This document shows, piece after piece, positions 21,433 through 31,799 of a stretch of DNA of 64,000 bases. The stretch's first letter is position 1. Each line of letters starts with the position of its first letter. The position numbers and the translations under genes were made by a program. A model generated the notes under the pieces. It was given only the letters and a program-made list of their open reading frames with translations. It did no database searches and had not been told where the DNA came from. Where the stretch lies: assembly GCA_905221605.1 (NCBI GenBank), contig CAJNDS010000019.1:190338-254337 (forward strand). The letters are read 5' to 3'. Source of the DNA: Symbiodinium natans. Taxonomy: Eukaryota; Sar; Dinophyceae; Suessiales; Symbiodiniaceae.

Positions 21433-22215
21433 AACAAACCCTACAACATGGGGGAAATGTGCCACCTCGAATCCCACCCCAAAGGTCCCCATCATCTTGG
21501 TTGCTGAGTTCATAAGCCCCAGGAAGGTGTACACTTTCAGTTCTCTATAGTATGCCAGAAAGGGTAAAGTGTACTCATTTACTCATTCAGCTACTAAGAA
21601 TCTCGGGCAACCCTCTTCTGAAAGGATGGCTACAATCGGGCTTCATCTCTGCCCCCTCCAAGAGGGTTTAGGGTTTAGGGTTTAGGGCTTGGGGTTTAGG
21701 GTTTAGGGTTTAGGGTTTAGGGTTTAGGGTTTAGGGTTTAGGGCAAGGGAAGCTACGCACACCTGGACCTGTTCGAGGCTTTCGGATCTGATGGTTAGAA
21801 CCTTGCAGGCTTAGGGTATAGGATAAACCCTAAACCCTAAACCCTAAGCCCTAAACCCTAAACCCTAAACCCTAAACCCTAAACCCTAAACCTAGGGTGT
21901 ATGGTTTAGGTTCTACTCGGGATTAGGGTCTCTGGAGCCCTAAACCCCGACATCCACAGATGCTGCTGGACTCGGAAGAAACAACATCAGAAACCCCTGG
22001 ACTTTTAAGGCACTTACTCTACAAAACCCCAGGGCCCATACCTCAGAACCCTGAAACAAACTGTAAGGGGCCATATTCAGGGACCATGTAAGTCCCGTAG
22101 ATGAGCTCTAGACCCTAGCCCTAAACCCTAAACCTAAACCCTGAACCCTAAACCTTAAACCCTAAACGCTATTCGGGTTTGGGGCTGGAAGTCCGGGCTT
22201 CGGGGCTTGTGGGAC

Positions 22216-22247
22216 CCATCTGCCTGAAGATCAGAGTCACCGTGGAC
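22216..22247 (-). CDS. Small exon-like island
   Basis: Minus strand, 32 bp, after GTGCGACCAAG and before GTCCCA. One base, STVTLIFRQM, one base; 9 of 10 third positions are G/C. Too short to identify. Confidence 0.4.
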
Positions 22248-22325
22248 CTTGGTCGCACTAAGGGTTCAGGGTTCAGGGGTGCACTAGCAGGCTCAGGGTA
22301 CTTATACTACTATGGCCCTTAGATT

Positions 22326-22437
22326 CAACCCTAAACCCTAAACCCTAAACCCTAAACCCTAAACCCTAAACCCTAAACCCTAAACCCTAAACCCTAAACC
22401 CTAAACCCTAAACCCTAAACCCTAAACCCTAAACCCG
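22326..22437 (+). repeat. CCCTAAA array
   Basis: Sixteen perfect heptamers. Confidence 0.95.
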
Positions 22438-22563
22438 TAGAGGATCTTCAAAAAGAGTCCCCGAAAACCCCAAGGTTGATACCTTAGGGCTTGTAGGGGT
22501 CCAAGGTCGAGTCCCTTGATACACAGAAGCCACTACACAAGCCTCGAGCTTGAAGATCAGGTA

Positions 22564-22691
22564 GAGCCCAGAAACCATACTATGATACGGGCACCCTTTT
22601 TTGGGTTTAGGGTTTAGGGTTTAGGGTTATCTCTTACAAGGGAAAACCATAAACATAAAAAAGGGGTAAAGGGTACCGCTGGGCTACCAAG
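22564..22691. mobile_element. Family C element containing TTTAGGG units
   Basis: It carries AGCCCAGAAACCAT at the left and GGTACCGCTGGGCTACCAAG at the right, as other family C copies do. The normal core after GCACCCTTTTTTGGG is replaced by TTTAGGG heptamers. AAGATCAGGTA lies on both sides (left copy about 22553, right copy 22692). Confidence 0.65.
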
Positions 22692-22719
22692 AAGATCAGG
22701 TAAAGCCCTGGCATTCATT

Positions 22720-22831
22720 CTTGGCTGCACCTAGCAGGGTAGCTATAAATTTAGTTTTTAGGTGTCTTCTTAAGAAACCCAATAAACCCAAAAAGGCTAA
22801 GGATCTAAAGTTACAGCAAAGCACCACAGAG
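22720..22831. mobile_element. Dispersed repeat, family B
   Basis: About 112 bp, beginning CTTGGCTGCACCTAGCAGGG and ending AAAGCACCACAGAG. Close copies at 46055, 46255, 47975 (truncated), 54241 and 56784. The ends are only weakly inverted relative to each other, so it may be a SINE-like or decayed MITE family. Confidence 0.75.
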
Positions 22832-23218
22832 CATTGAGCATCTGCTTCGTAAGGATCCTGGCAGCTTCGCCGAACCTGAAACTCCCTGAACCCTCAGCCC
22901 TCCAGCCTCAAGCCCCCCCAAACTCTAGCCCTAAACCCTAAACCCTAAACCCTAAACCCTAAACCCTAAACCCACATAGAACAGCTGGAAGAACCGATGC
23001 CCTAAAACCAGAAAATTGAGCTTGTGGCGGTAAAGATCAGACTCCTTTAGGGTTTAGGGTTTGGGGTTTAGGGTTTAGGGTGTTCTAAACCGAGAATGAT
23101 CCACATTCTTAGACCCACTATCGGTGAAAACCTAACATATCCCAAGGGCCTACCCAGAAACCCTCAACCCTCAATCCCTGGACCCTAAACCCTAAACCCT
23201 AAACCCTAAACCCTAAAC

Positions 23219-23285
23219 CCGAGGATTCACGTACTGTGGCCGCAGCAAGGCCACGATGATGCTGACCCCGCTCACGGCCACATTC
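23219..23285 (-). CDS. Exon-like island, membrane-helix-like segment
   Basis: Minus strand, 67 bp. The acceptor is excellent (TGTTGGGCTTTTCTGCAG) and the donor CTCGG|GTTTAGGG is the telomere repeat. One base plus 22 codons: NVAVSGVSIIVALLRPQYVN then PR. The VAVSGVSIIVALL stretch could be a membrane helix. The sequence upstream is more AT-rich, as expected for an intron, although a frame happens to stay open across it. Confidence 0.6.
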
Positions 23286-23867
23286 CTGCAGAAAAGCCCA
23301 ACAATGTGGCGATAAGTTTCCTGATAACAATGGCCCATCGTGAGTGAATATCTTTTCCCAAGTGCCTTCAACATCATCCATTGAAAACTTATATAATGAA
23401 CGATTTCCATAGCATGCATTGGAACCATACACATAAACATCAAATGTGATTGGGAGAATCACGGATACGTTTGAGTTTGGGGTTTCGGGTTTCGGGTTTA
23501 GGGATTAGGGTTCAGGGTTTAGGAACCTCACTTGGAGTTTCGTGGGTAGTTGCAAGTAGGGTTACATAGGTATGGTAGCTATACTTATATCCCTGTCTGG
23601 GGTCCTTCTAGCTCTTCTTGTAGCTACCCAGGAGTCACGTTCAGTAGGTGATGCAGGGCTTCCTCCGTCTTTTTAGGTAGGTAGGTATGCACGTACGCAT
23701 GCGTGCTGGTTCTTTTAGGGGTCGGAATCATTACTAAGACTATTCCCTGAGGGTTCCCTATATAAATGTACTATAGAAACCCCAAAACCCTATTCTAACT
23801 ATTAAGGTGCCCATATTACGCGTGTACAGGCTGGGAGGACAAGCCCTGCATTGCTGCACCAACCTTG

Positions 23868-24075
23868 CCGGGAGGTTCATGTGGGGAGGTAGGGTTCTAA
23901 GTACCCTAAATAGGGTGGTAAGTACAACAAGGGTTGTAAGTACCCTAAATAGGGTTATAAGTACCCCAAATAGGGTTATAAGTACCCTAAATAGGGTTAT
24001 AAGTACCCTTAATAGGATTGTAAGCATCGTAACAATACTTGCAGTTCGACTTTTGGCTGCCCGTGACCCTCCAAG
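23868..24075. mobile_element. Family A element with internal tandem units
   Basis: Bounded by GGGAGGTTCATG and GTGACCCTCCAAG. Inside are five copies of a 21-bp unit, AAGTACCCTAAATAGGGTTA plus T. Each unit contains CCCTAAA and AGGGTT, so an internal motif of the element itself resembles the telomere repeat. Confidence 0.7.
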
Positions 24076-24323
24076 AAAGCGAGCGTCGCACGCAGTGTGA
24101 TGCAAGGTACATTTGTATTTGTGTTTTCGAGACGTGCGTGCAGGGTGTATGCTTGTATAAGCAAACATGTATAAAACGATGCAACCATCTACATGACTCT
24201 CTGTGTCTCCAACCCATTCTTGCATGCAATGCATGTGAAGCAGGCTATCCAATTTCCCAGTGAATGGATGGAAACCTTGCAGCAAAAAGATGCAGGAATG
24301 CAGAGCGGAGTGACGGATTCAGA

Positions 24324-24360
<37 letters not shown>

Positions 24361-24428
24361 CGTGCGTGTGCATGTGGTTATCTCTACATATGTACGTATG
24401 CATGCATGCATGCATGCATGCACGCATT
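24324..24428 (+). repeat. GT and GCAT microsatellites
   Basis: A GT run (24324-24358), then GC-interrupted repeats and six GCAT units (24399-24422). Another CA-rich simple tract is at 24560-24640. The frames across these are artefacts. Confidence 0.9.
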
Positions 24429-24878
24429 TATGCATGCTTTGGCTGTTGGGCGGAATCATCTTTTGTGATTTCGTGCTCGAATTCTTTCTGATTTTTTGGT
24501 GGCCTCTTTCTCTATGTATTCCTTTCATGTCTAGGGATTGTCATAATAGTTTACAAGTCACACACACACACCCACCTCCACACCCACACGCACACTCACA
24601 CGCTCACGCTCACTCTCACGCTGACGCTCACGCACGCTCGCCCGCTGGCCGGGGTTTGGGGTTTGGGGTTTAGGGCGTTTAAGGGTTTAGAAAAACAAGG
24701 CGGCACCATGCGAGTAACATACGACGTATGTTGGCCTTTTCCGCGCTCTGAAAGCCATGGTCCTCAATATGACTCCGAACACTCCCCAAATCCTACTCCC
24801 CCCCCTAAAATCAAGCACTTACTGTAACCCCTACCTAACCCTAAATCCTGAACGCTAAACCCTAGGACCTCAACACCT

Positions 24879-24935
24879 TCAGCTGGCGGTCCTGTCGACA
24901 TCTAGAACCAGCTGGTGGTGAAGGTAGCCGTGTGT
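24879..24935 (-). CDS. Terminal exon of a minus-strand gene
   Basis: After the acceptor TTGTTGTGCTTGGCAG it reads THGYLHHQLVLDVDRTAS and a TGA stop, 57 bp in phase 0. Most third positions are G/C. It is phase-compatible with the exon at 26232-26276 (which ends on a codon boundary), so it probably closes the gene 27987-24879. CCCTAAA lies to the left and TTTAGGG to the right. Confidence 0.5.
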   Translation of the reverse strand, partial: THGYLHHQLVLDVDRTAS

Positions 24936-25587
24936 CTGCCAAGCACAACAACGGCGCTTTAAGGGTTTAGGGCTTAGAACCCTGAACCCTAAACCCCAAA
25001 CCCCTAATTCCTAACCCCTAAACCTTAAACCCTAACCCTAAACCCTAGGACCCTAAACCCTCAACCCCAAACCCCTAATTCCTCAACCCTAAGCCCTAGT
25101 TCCCCAAACGGGCACACTCTTTAAGTCGCGCTCCCTTGTTACCCTGTGCTAGGGTTTGGGGTTTGGGGTTTGGGGTTTGGGGTTTGGGGTTTAGGGTTTA
25201 GGGTTTAGGGTTTAGGGTTTAGGGTTTAAGGTTTAGGGTTTAGGGTTTAGGGATTGGGGTTTAAGGTTTAGGGTTTAGGGTTTAGGGTTATACTTTCCCC
25301 GGTCTTGTTTGGTCGGCCCCATTTTCCCCAAACTCGACCCCATTTGTCCAACAGCGCAACCGATGCATACGACCAACATTTTAAAACGCTGGACCCCAAC
25401 CGCCCCCAGCCGGGTCTGAGGATGTTCAAAGGACACGACCGCAATTTACCCAATACTCACATTGATCGGTTGTTTGTTGAGGCGACGACCCCGTTTCCCC
25501 CCCCCCCCCCCCCCCACCCAAAAAAGTGAGAAAACCGTGAGTAGTCGTGAGTAGGCCCTGGCCTGGGCAGATTTTTGCTTGCCTCAC

Positions 25588-25609
25588 CTGTTGGTAGACC
25601 TCAACTTCC
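25588..25609 (-). CDS. Possible 22-bp microexon
   Basis: Minus strand, between AACCCTCACAG and CAG|GTGAGG. It reads one base and seven codons, EVEVYQQ. Splice signals are clean, but including it needs a different donor in the preceding exon (26232), so membership in that gene is uncertain. Confidence 0.35.
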
Positions 25610-25615
25610 CTGTGA

Positions 25616-25689
25616 GGGTTTAGGGTTTAGGGTTTAGGGTTTAGGGTTTAGGGTTTAGGGTTTAGGGTTTAGGGTTTAGGGTTTAGGGC
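25616..25689 (+). repeat. TTTAGGG array
   Basis: Ten perfect heptamers, immediately right of the possible microexon at 25588. Confidence 0.95.
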
Positions 25690-25960
25690 ACAGACTTCGA
25701 ACCAAGTCTGGGGGGATGTTGGGGTCGACTGGGCTCAAGCCCTGAAAATTTTCTGGGGGCAGATTGGGGTGGTGTGGGCCTCAAAGCTCCCAGGTTCAGA
25801 GGGGTAAATTGAGGTCTTGTGGGCTGGACCGGTCGGCTTCAGATTTGCTATGGTGAGGGGGGAAATTGAGGTCTAGTTTTTCAGGCTTTTTCGGCGACCT
25901 GAGAAAAACCGGTCTTTGTAGAGACGCCCGAATTTTTCCTGGTCTTCGGATGCATAGGGT
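25690..25960 (+). repeat. Degenerate G-rich tandem repeat
   Basis: Segments such as GGCAGATTGGGGTGGTGTGGGC, GGGTAAATTGAGGTCTTGTGGG and GGGAAATTGAGGTCTAG recur about every 60-70 bp. No coding signal. Confidence 0.5.
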
Positions 25961-26231
25961 TCGAAAAGCTAATCACGGTCCCTACCTCCTCTTGATTCTT
26001 AAAGGGACTTAGAAAGGAACAACAAAAAAACACAAACCCCAAACTCTGAACCCAAAAGTCTGAACCCCCGTGGCTCACAGAAAAAAACCTGAGGGACTAA
26101 ACGCTACAAGTGCTTAGCGTCTCGGACCTACGGTATTGTGTTTCCTGTTGGGCTCAGCTGACCCGAGGCCTAAATCCCAACCCTAAACCCAAAACAACTC
26201 TAAACCCCAAACCCCAAACCCCAAAAAAGGC

Positions 26232-26276
26232 CTTGTTCTCCTGGGGCAACTGGAACGCAATCGGGATGCAGTCGAT
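26232..26276 (-). CDS. Exon of the 27987-24879 gene
   Basis: Minus strand, 45 bp, 15 codons in phase 0: IDCIPIAFQLPQENK, with 14 of 15 third positions G/C. The acceptor is CATCCACCTGGTTCAG; the donor is GC (AACAAG|GCCTTT). It follows the 25-bp exon at 26816 in frame. Confidence 0.6.
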
Positions 26277-26591
26277 CTGAACCAGGTGGATGCGGAAGGG
26301 AGGTTCTACGGCTCAATGGTTTAGTGGTTTCGGGTTGGGGGCTAGGGCAGGAGTAGAAAGGGTGCCTAATTTCTTGCTTTTCCTATGCCCCGCCCCCCCC
26401 CCCCCCCGGCCCCGCTAGGTAAAGGTTGGGGCGTAGGGTTTAGGGCGTAGGGTTTGGACTTGGGGTTTAGGTCTCAGCTTAATTAGGGACAAGGGCTCCA
26501 GCACCGTTCATCGTGCCTAAACCCTACTTAGAGTAGACCCTGGAAAGCAGTGTGTACTTTTTAGGTATAAGTAATATATCAGAGGAACCCA

Positions 26592-26733
26592 GAACAAAAA
26601 AAGTATTAAAGTATACTTCTCCAACACCCAGTAAAGACTCTTCAAAAAGCATCAAAGTATAGTACTCCAAAACCCAGTACAGACTCTTAAACAAGTATTA
26701 AAGTAGAGTACTCAGAAACCCAGTAAAGACTCT
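26592..26733 (+). repeat. Tandem repeat of about 49 bp, three copies
   Basis: Each unit carries AAGTATTAAAGTA, then ACTC and AACCCAGTAAAGACTCT. The copies differ by a few substitutions. No gene. Confidence 0.85.
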
Positions 26734-26815
26734 GAACCCCCAAACTCTGAGCTCGAAAAAAACCACCCTAAACCCTAAACCCTACACCCTAAACCCTAAA
26801 GCTGGGCCCCCTCAC

Positions 26816-26840
26816 CTGCAACATGTACCACGGCCGCAGC
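26816..26840 (-). CDS. 25-bp microexon of the 27987-24879 gene
   Basis: Minus strand, acceptor CCCTTTGCCCAG and strong donor GCAG|GTGAGG. It reads one base plus LRPWYMLQ, every codon ending in G or C. The leading G completes the lysine codon left open by 27337-27381. Confidence 0.6.
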
Positions 26841-27336
26841 CTGGGCAAAGGGCTTAGGGTTATTAAACCCAGAACACTCTAAACCCTAAACCCTGACCCC
26901 GGAACCCTGAACCTTAATGGCGGCCCTGAGGCCCCTGTTTTGGGTCCCCTAAACCACGCGTCCGCCACCGAAACCCGAAACCCAAAACCATCAACCCGGC
27001 CGGCCCGTCTACGGCAGCAGGTAGATGGGGTTTAAGGGGCCTAATATTCCTAATCCCTAAGCCCCTAAGCCCCTAAACCCCCGAACCCTAAACCCTAAAC
27101 CCTAAACCCGAATGATCTGCGGGGATCTGGGAGCTTGGGCCCTTGAGAGGCCCAAGGCTTGGGAGCTGAGTCTGTGGGAGAGGCGGGGTGGTTTTGGGTT
27201 GTGGGTTTGGGGTTTAGGGTTTAGGGTTGAGGGTGTAGGGCGTAGGGTTGATTGAGGGTTTAGGGCTTTGGGGGGTTTAGGGGTTTAGAGTGTAGAATTC
27301 AGGGGAATGGGCTGGGGCTTTTAGGGTTTCGAGGGC

Positions 27337-27381
27337 TTCCAGGGCACTGTCGGCTCGAGGTCTGAAGATTCCTCGCGCAAG
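27337..27381 (-). CDS. Exon of the 27987-24879 gene
   Basis: Minus strand, 45 bp. The acceptor is AAAAACGTGTTCAG; the donor is GC (TGGAA|GCCCTC). One base, LREESSDLEPTVPW, two bases. Joined with the next two exons, 33 of 38 codons end in G/C in this frame, against 14 of 38 in the main alternative. All three frames are open across the chain, so the bias is what decides. Confidence 0.5.
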
Positions 27382-27926
27382 CTGAACACGTTTTTATGCC
27401 AAGAGAGCCCCCCCCCCCCCCCCTAATATCCCAAATAAACCCTATTCCCTAAACCCTTAACCCTGGGTTTCGGGGTTTAGGGTTTTGGGCTTAGGGCCCA
27501 AACCCCCGAATTGAGGAGGATAGCTTCAACCATTCGGGATCCTTTTCTAGAGCCATGAGTGACCTAGGAAACAAGAATGAGGGTGCCCGTTTTTTTGGTC
27601 TAGAGGTGCCTGTAAGGGAGCACGCAACTTACGTGCCATCCAAGACCCCCCAAGCCCAAACCTTACACACGGAGCCCTAAGAGATGTATCAACCAAAAAC
27701 TTGAAACGCAGATCCCTAAACCCTAAACCCTAAACCCTAAACGCTAAACCTAAACCACCAAACCCTACGCCTGCCAAACCGTTGGGGTTTAACCCTTCTG
27801 TGTAGCCTGATTCCATCCAAATCTTAAGCTACACTCTGCTGGCTTCAAATTCCAAACCCTAAGCCCCTACTAAACCCTAAACCCTAAACCCTAAACCCTA
27901 AACCCTAAACCCGAAGCTCAAAAAGC

Positions 27927-27987
27927 CCCAAAGGGAAGCTCCAAGACGTGGGCAGCATCTCCAGAGGAATGCGCAAGATAAACCTCG
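27927..27987 (-). CDS. Exon of the 27987-24879 gene
   Basis: Minus strand, 61 bp after GAGCTTCTCAAG. Two bases, RFILRIPLEMLPTSWSFPL, two bases, then a GC donor. The overhang GG plus C restores glycine with the next exon. CCCTAAA lies to the left and TTTAGGG to the right. An alternative GTTTAGGG donor lies 15 bases further on but breaks the phase. Confidence 0.45.
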
Positions 27988-28710
27988 CTTGAGAAGCTCA
28001 TGGGGTTGAGATTTAGGGCTTTAGGGTTTAGGGTTTAGGGTTTGGGGTTTAGGGTTTAGGGTTTGGGGTTTAGGGATTAGGGTTTGGGGTTTGGGGTTTA
28101 GGGTTCAGGGTTTAAGGCTTGGGGCCCTGTTGGCCTGTATAAAAAGGCCTTCTTTTGTGTTGGGGGCGAGGGGGCTGAGGCTCCAGGAGTCTAGTGCTTA
28201 TGGTCGGAGATAAGAGGCCGCAGCCTTCGTGGATTTGTAATGATAAGTGTAGGGGGTTAGAAGTACCCTAAGCAGGGTTCTACATATACTTGCCAGACTT
28301 AGAACCCTGCTTCTCACCACCCATGAACCTCCAACTAACCCTCTGGCATCTAAGTGAAGTCCCCAGAGAGGCTAGCGGCTAAAGCCCCTTAATTTTCAAG
28401 AATACCGAAAACTATACAGGGATCCCTAAACCCTGAGCCCTAAGCCCTAAACCATAAACCCTAAGGAAAATCCTTAAGGTTTCTGTTGGAGGGTTTGGGT
28501 TCAACCTTCCGATCTGCGATCTGCCAGATTGGGCTCGCACCAAATCGTCCCCTGGCAGAGGCTTAGGGGCTTACGAGGGTTCACAGGGGTTCAGGGTTGA
28601 GGGGTTGAGGGTTTGGGGTTTACAGAGATTTTTCGGGGTTCAGGGGTTAGGGGTTGGGGTTTGGAGGGCTTAGGGGGGTTTAGGCTCAGGGGTTTAGGGC
28701 CTTAGGGGTT

Positions 28711-28819
28711 CTTAGTGGCCCAGGAACCAGATTATAATGAGGGCACCTTTTTGGGGTGGCTACTTTATGAGGGAACCCATAACCAAAAAAAGGGTAAAGG
28801 CTACCACTGGGCTATCAAG
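28711..28819. mobile_element. MITE-like element, family C
   Basis: 109 bp. The inverted ends CTTAGTGGCCCAGGAACC and GGCTACCACTGGGCTATCAAG are complementary with mismatches. The core has GAGGGCACCTTTTTGGGG and GAGGGAACCCATAACC. Confidence 0.7.
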
Positions 28820-28874
28820 GGTTGAGGGCCTTAGGGGTGTAGGGGTTTAGGGCTCCGCGCTGAAGGCCCAACTC

Positions 28875-28926
28875 GAACTCGAGACACCAAGGCGCAGGCC
28901 CTACAAACTACAAACTCCAGCATCCT
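28875..28926 (-). CDS. Possible exon-like island
   Basis: Minus strand after TGTGTCGCACAG: one base, then MLEFVVCRACAL up to a GTGTCT donor. Third-position bias is weak and it does not fit the phase of its neighbours, so it may be intron sequence. Confidence 0.25.
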
Positions 28927-29076
28927 GTGCGACACATTCAATTAGGGTTTAGGGTTCAGGGTTCAGGGTTTTTAGGGTTTAGGGTTGAGGGTTCAGGGTT
29001 TAGGGTTCAGGGTTCTGGGTTCAGGGTTCCAGAGTCAGAGCCTTGATTTTGTTGATGTTTTCCTTGAAGGCCTCAC

Positions 29077-29243
29077 CTTGCTGAGTCAGAAAGCTTGCCA
29101 CGCAGTCATGGTACACGGAGCTGCTGTGGTAGGCAAAGCTGTTTCATCGCGATGTTGGCGCGAAGACCCGCAACAGTGCTGCAGGACGACCCACATGCAT
29201 TGCGAATCTCCTCGGTAAGCTTCTCGGTCGCGCCAGCAATCGA
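29077..29243 (-). CDS. Exon-like island with an apparent frameshift
   Basis: Minus strand. From the acceptor CCCATGGTGCAG it reads SIAGATEKLTEEIRNACGSS on to AGLRANIAMK. The coding bias then moves to another frame, SFAYHSSSVYHDCVASFLTQ, ending at CAAG|GTGAGG. The break is near 29130. Both halves have G/C-rich third positions. A one-base change, a missed short intron or a pseudogene would explain it. The last overhang (G) would fit the exon at 27927. Confidence 0.5.
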
Positions 29244-29589
29244 CTGCACCATGGGTCTCACTCTGAGCGGCCTTGGTGTACGAGCGAAGTTCACAACCTT
29301 AAGCCCTAAACCCTAAACCCTACAAACAATGGGTCCTAGGTCTCAGAGCGTCCGTACATCAGAGTTGCTCTAGCAGGGCGACGCCTGTGGGTTTAGGTTT
29401 GAGGCTTATAAGATGTAGGGTTCACGGTTTCGGGTCTAGGGTGTAGGGTTTCGGGTCTAGGGTTTACGGTTTAAGGTTCAGGGTCTGGGTTGGGTGCAGC
29501 TCGGGTTTGAGGGGTACCCTTAATGAAGTGGGCCGCCCTTGTACTAAGGGGCTCCACAAGGGATAAACCCCAAACCCTAAACCCCAAAC

Positions 29590-29643
29590 CGCCCAAGCGG
29601 CCTGTAGCATCAGCTGGTTGCTGTCTGCCAAGGTTCCAAGAAC
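29590..29643 (-). CDS. Exon upstream of 29077-29243
   Basis: Minus strand, 54 bp, 18 codons in phase 0: VLGTLADSNQLMLQAAWA. Acceptor CATGTTGCGATGCTAG; donor GGGCG|GTTTGGGG is a telomere-variant repeat. It joins in frame to the exon at 29243. Confidence 0.5.
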
Positions 29644-29763
29644 CTAGCATCGCAACATGGTGGCGTGGAGGAATGAACCCCTAAGCCCTACACCCTCAAT
29701 AAACCCTAAACCCTAACCCCAAACCCTAAACCATCTCTATCATAGAGCAAGTTAAACCCCATG

Positions 29764-29823
29764 AAATTCGTGGGCAAGGCCCGAAAATTCGTGGGAAGGC
29801 CCGAAAATTCGTGGGCAAGGCCC
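29764..29823 (+). repeat. Three copies of a 20-22 bp unit
   Basis: GAAATTCGTGGGCAAGGCCC is repeated with one-base differences. No gene. Confidence 0.9.
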
Positions 29824-30733
29824 GTTTTTGGTGCCAGAGGAAAACTGAGATCAGCTGTGTGGAGAATATTAACCCTTGTCTTTCTTAGTGCTTTGGGATT
29901 CTCTGGGTGGGTATTTTCCTAGCCCCAGGCACCCAGCCCGACCAGAGACTGCTCGACCCGGAGCTGCTGAACCCTCAACCCTAAACCGCCTATCAAGCCT
30001 AGTGGCAGGTGGGGGCCTGGGGGGGAGGGGGGGGACCTGGGCTCAAAAGTTCGGTGTTGGGCCCCTGTTTCTAGGGTTCAGGGCTCTTGGGGTCTAGGGT
30101 TTCAGGGTGTATAGTGGTATAGGGGATTTAGGGCTTGGTATAGAGGGTTTAGGGCTTAGACGGCCAACTCACAAATCGCCAAGCACCGGCCCTATGCTTT
30201 AGGGTTTAGGGCTTCCGGGGTTTAGGGTTTAGGGTTTGGGGTTTAGGGCTAGGGTTTAGGCTGGGGGGTTGAGGGTGTAGGGTTTGAGGACTTGGCGTTT
30301 GGACTAGGGCCACCCTAAACCCTAAACCCTAAACCCTAAACCCTAAACCCTAATGTAAGGCTCCGACTGCGGAATAGCTGAGGAGCAGCTTCATCGCCGG
30401 AAGAGCCTAAGAAGCTAGGGGAGTTTAGGGTTTAGGGTGTAGGGTTTAGGGTTTGGGGTTTTAGGAAGCACCTGGCCAAACAAAAATACCTCTAGCTGCC
30501 TGCTTAAGAAGCTCATGAACGGATCTAAGGTTTCAGTAAAGACAACGCTTTGGATTGAGGGTTTATGGGGTGTTTTTGTTGTCGGCTTTTGTGGCTTTAC
30601 AGCGGTGTGTTCCGAACGCTTTACGGCGGGGTGTTCCGAACACCCGCCCCTAAATCCTAAACCCTAAACCCTATACCCTAAACCCTAAACCCGAAGCCCT
30701 AAACCCTAAACCTAAACCCCAAACGCATCTCAC

Positions 30734-30761
30734 GTTGCTGTCGCGGCTCCTCTTTGGGGAG
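30734..30761 (-). CDS. 28-bp exon-like island
   Basis: Minus strand between CACCCCGAAG and CAAC|GTGAGA. Nine codons, LPKEEPRQQ, plus one base. The donor is good, but the segment is too short to identify. Confidence 0.35.
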
Positions 30762-30775
30762 CTTCGGGGTGTTCT

Positions 30776-31040
30776 AGGCATGTTCCCCCGTATACTCACA
30801 GTCTCTCATAAGGGTTTAGGGTTTAGGGTTTAAGGTTTAGGGTTTAGGGTTTAGGGTTTAGGGTATTCGAATCCCTACTAAGTACTGTTAGTAGACTAAC
30901 AGTCCTTAATAGGGGTTGGAGTCCCGATTAAGTACTGTGAGTATAACAACAATTATGTTTGCTGCTTCTTAGGAACTATAGTGCTTAAAAATTAAAAATA
31001 TTTCCAAGTACCCCTCAGATAAGGGGGGAACATCCCAAGT
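30776..31040. mobile_element. Family E element split by a TTTAGGG array
   Basis: The left end CATGTTCCCCCGTATACTC and the right end GGGGGGAACATCCC are inverted repeats. The interior has ATCCCTACTAAGTACTGTTA and related motifs in both senses. A TTTAGGG array (30811-30864) interrupts it. Confidence 0.55.
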
Positions 31041-31075
31041 GTGAGGGTTCAGGGCGTAGGGCTTAGGGTTTTCGC

Positions 31076-31116
31076 AGGTTGTCAGGTCTAGCTGCTGGCT
31101 CAGGAGCCCCAATGCC
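31076..31116 (-). CDS. Exon-like island, unknown protein
   Basis: Minus strand. Excellent acceptor GTTCTTTCCTTGCAG. 41 bp: one base, ALGLLSQQLDLTT, one base, with a GC donor (ACCT|GCGAAA). Confidence 0.45.
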
Positions 31117-31466
31117 CTGCAAGGAAAGAACCCTAAACCCTAAACCCTAAACCGAAAACTCTAAACCCCAAGCTACATAAGGGGGGGGCCCTCAATATCA
31201 ACAAAGCTCTCTTCCCTACTATACTTGTGAGGCACAGCAGAAAAAGGCATCAACCCAGCCCCACACCCTAGAGCCTAAACCCTAAACCCTGAACCCTAAA
31301 CCCTAAACCCTAAACCCTAAGCCATCCGAAAGCAGCCTGGTCCGTAAACCGCTTGTTCGCGTTTCGGGAAGGGGTGGGGCTCGGACGCCAAACTTCGGGC
31401 GCTTGGGGCTTTTCATCAACCTTATAGGGACCCCTTTAGGGGTCTCAGGCTTCTTCGGGCTCGTTT

Positions 31467-31553
31467 TGGGTTTAGGGTTTAGGGTTTAGGGTTTAGGGTT
31501 TAGGGTTTAGGGTTTAGGGTTTAGGGTTTAGGGTTTAGGGTTTAGGGTTTAGG
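31467..31553 (+). repeat. TTTAGGG array
   Basis: Twelve perfect heptamers. The following 19 bp (CGTCAGCCCACAATCCAG) recur after the next array at 31729. Confidence 0.95.
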
Positions 31554-31605
31554 GCGTCAGCCCACAATCCAGTTTGTAGCTTTTTGTTTTGTTTTTTTTT
31601 TCCTT

Positions 31606-31666
31606 CGGTTGTCGTGCCGCCTGAGTCGGGACCACAGCGCACAGAGTCATGCAGGTCTGGAAGCGT
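31606..31666 (-). CDS. Exon-like island, frame uncertain
   Basis: Minus strand after GAGCCTTGCTTTGGAG. The frame with the most G/C third positions reads RFQTCMTLCAVVPTQAARQP; another open frame reads TLPDLHDSVRCGPDSG. GC donors are possible within it. Family unknown. Confidence 0.4.
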
Positions 31667-31799
31667 CTCCAAAGCAAGGCTCGGGGTTTAGGGTTTAGGG
31701 TTTAGGGTTTAGGGTTTAGGGTTTAGTGCGTCAGCCCACAAACCAGAGCCACCCTATATCCGAAACCCCCTAAAACCATGAGCCACCCTGAACCACAGA

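Noticed and set aside
23758-24285. 175-codon minus-strand frame
   Set aside because: It runs through the family A element with its 21-bp tandem units and adjacent low-complexity sequence; no third-position bias or splice context.
24193-24673. Cys/Val- and His/Thr-rich frames
   Set aside because: Translated GT, GCAT and CA microsatellites.
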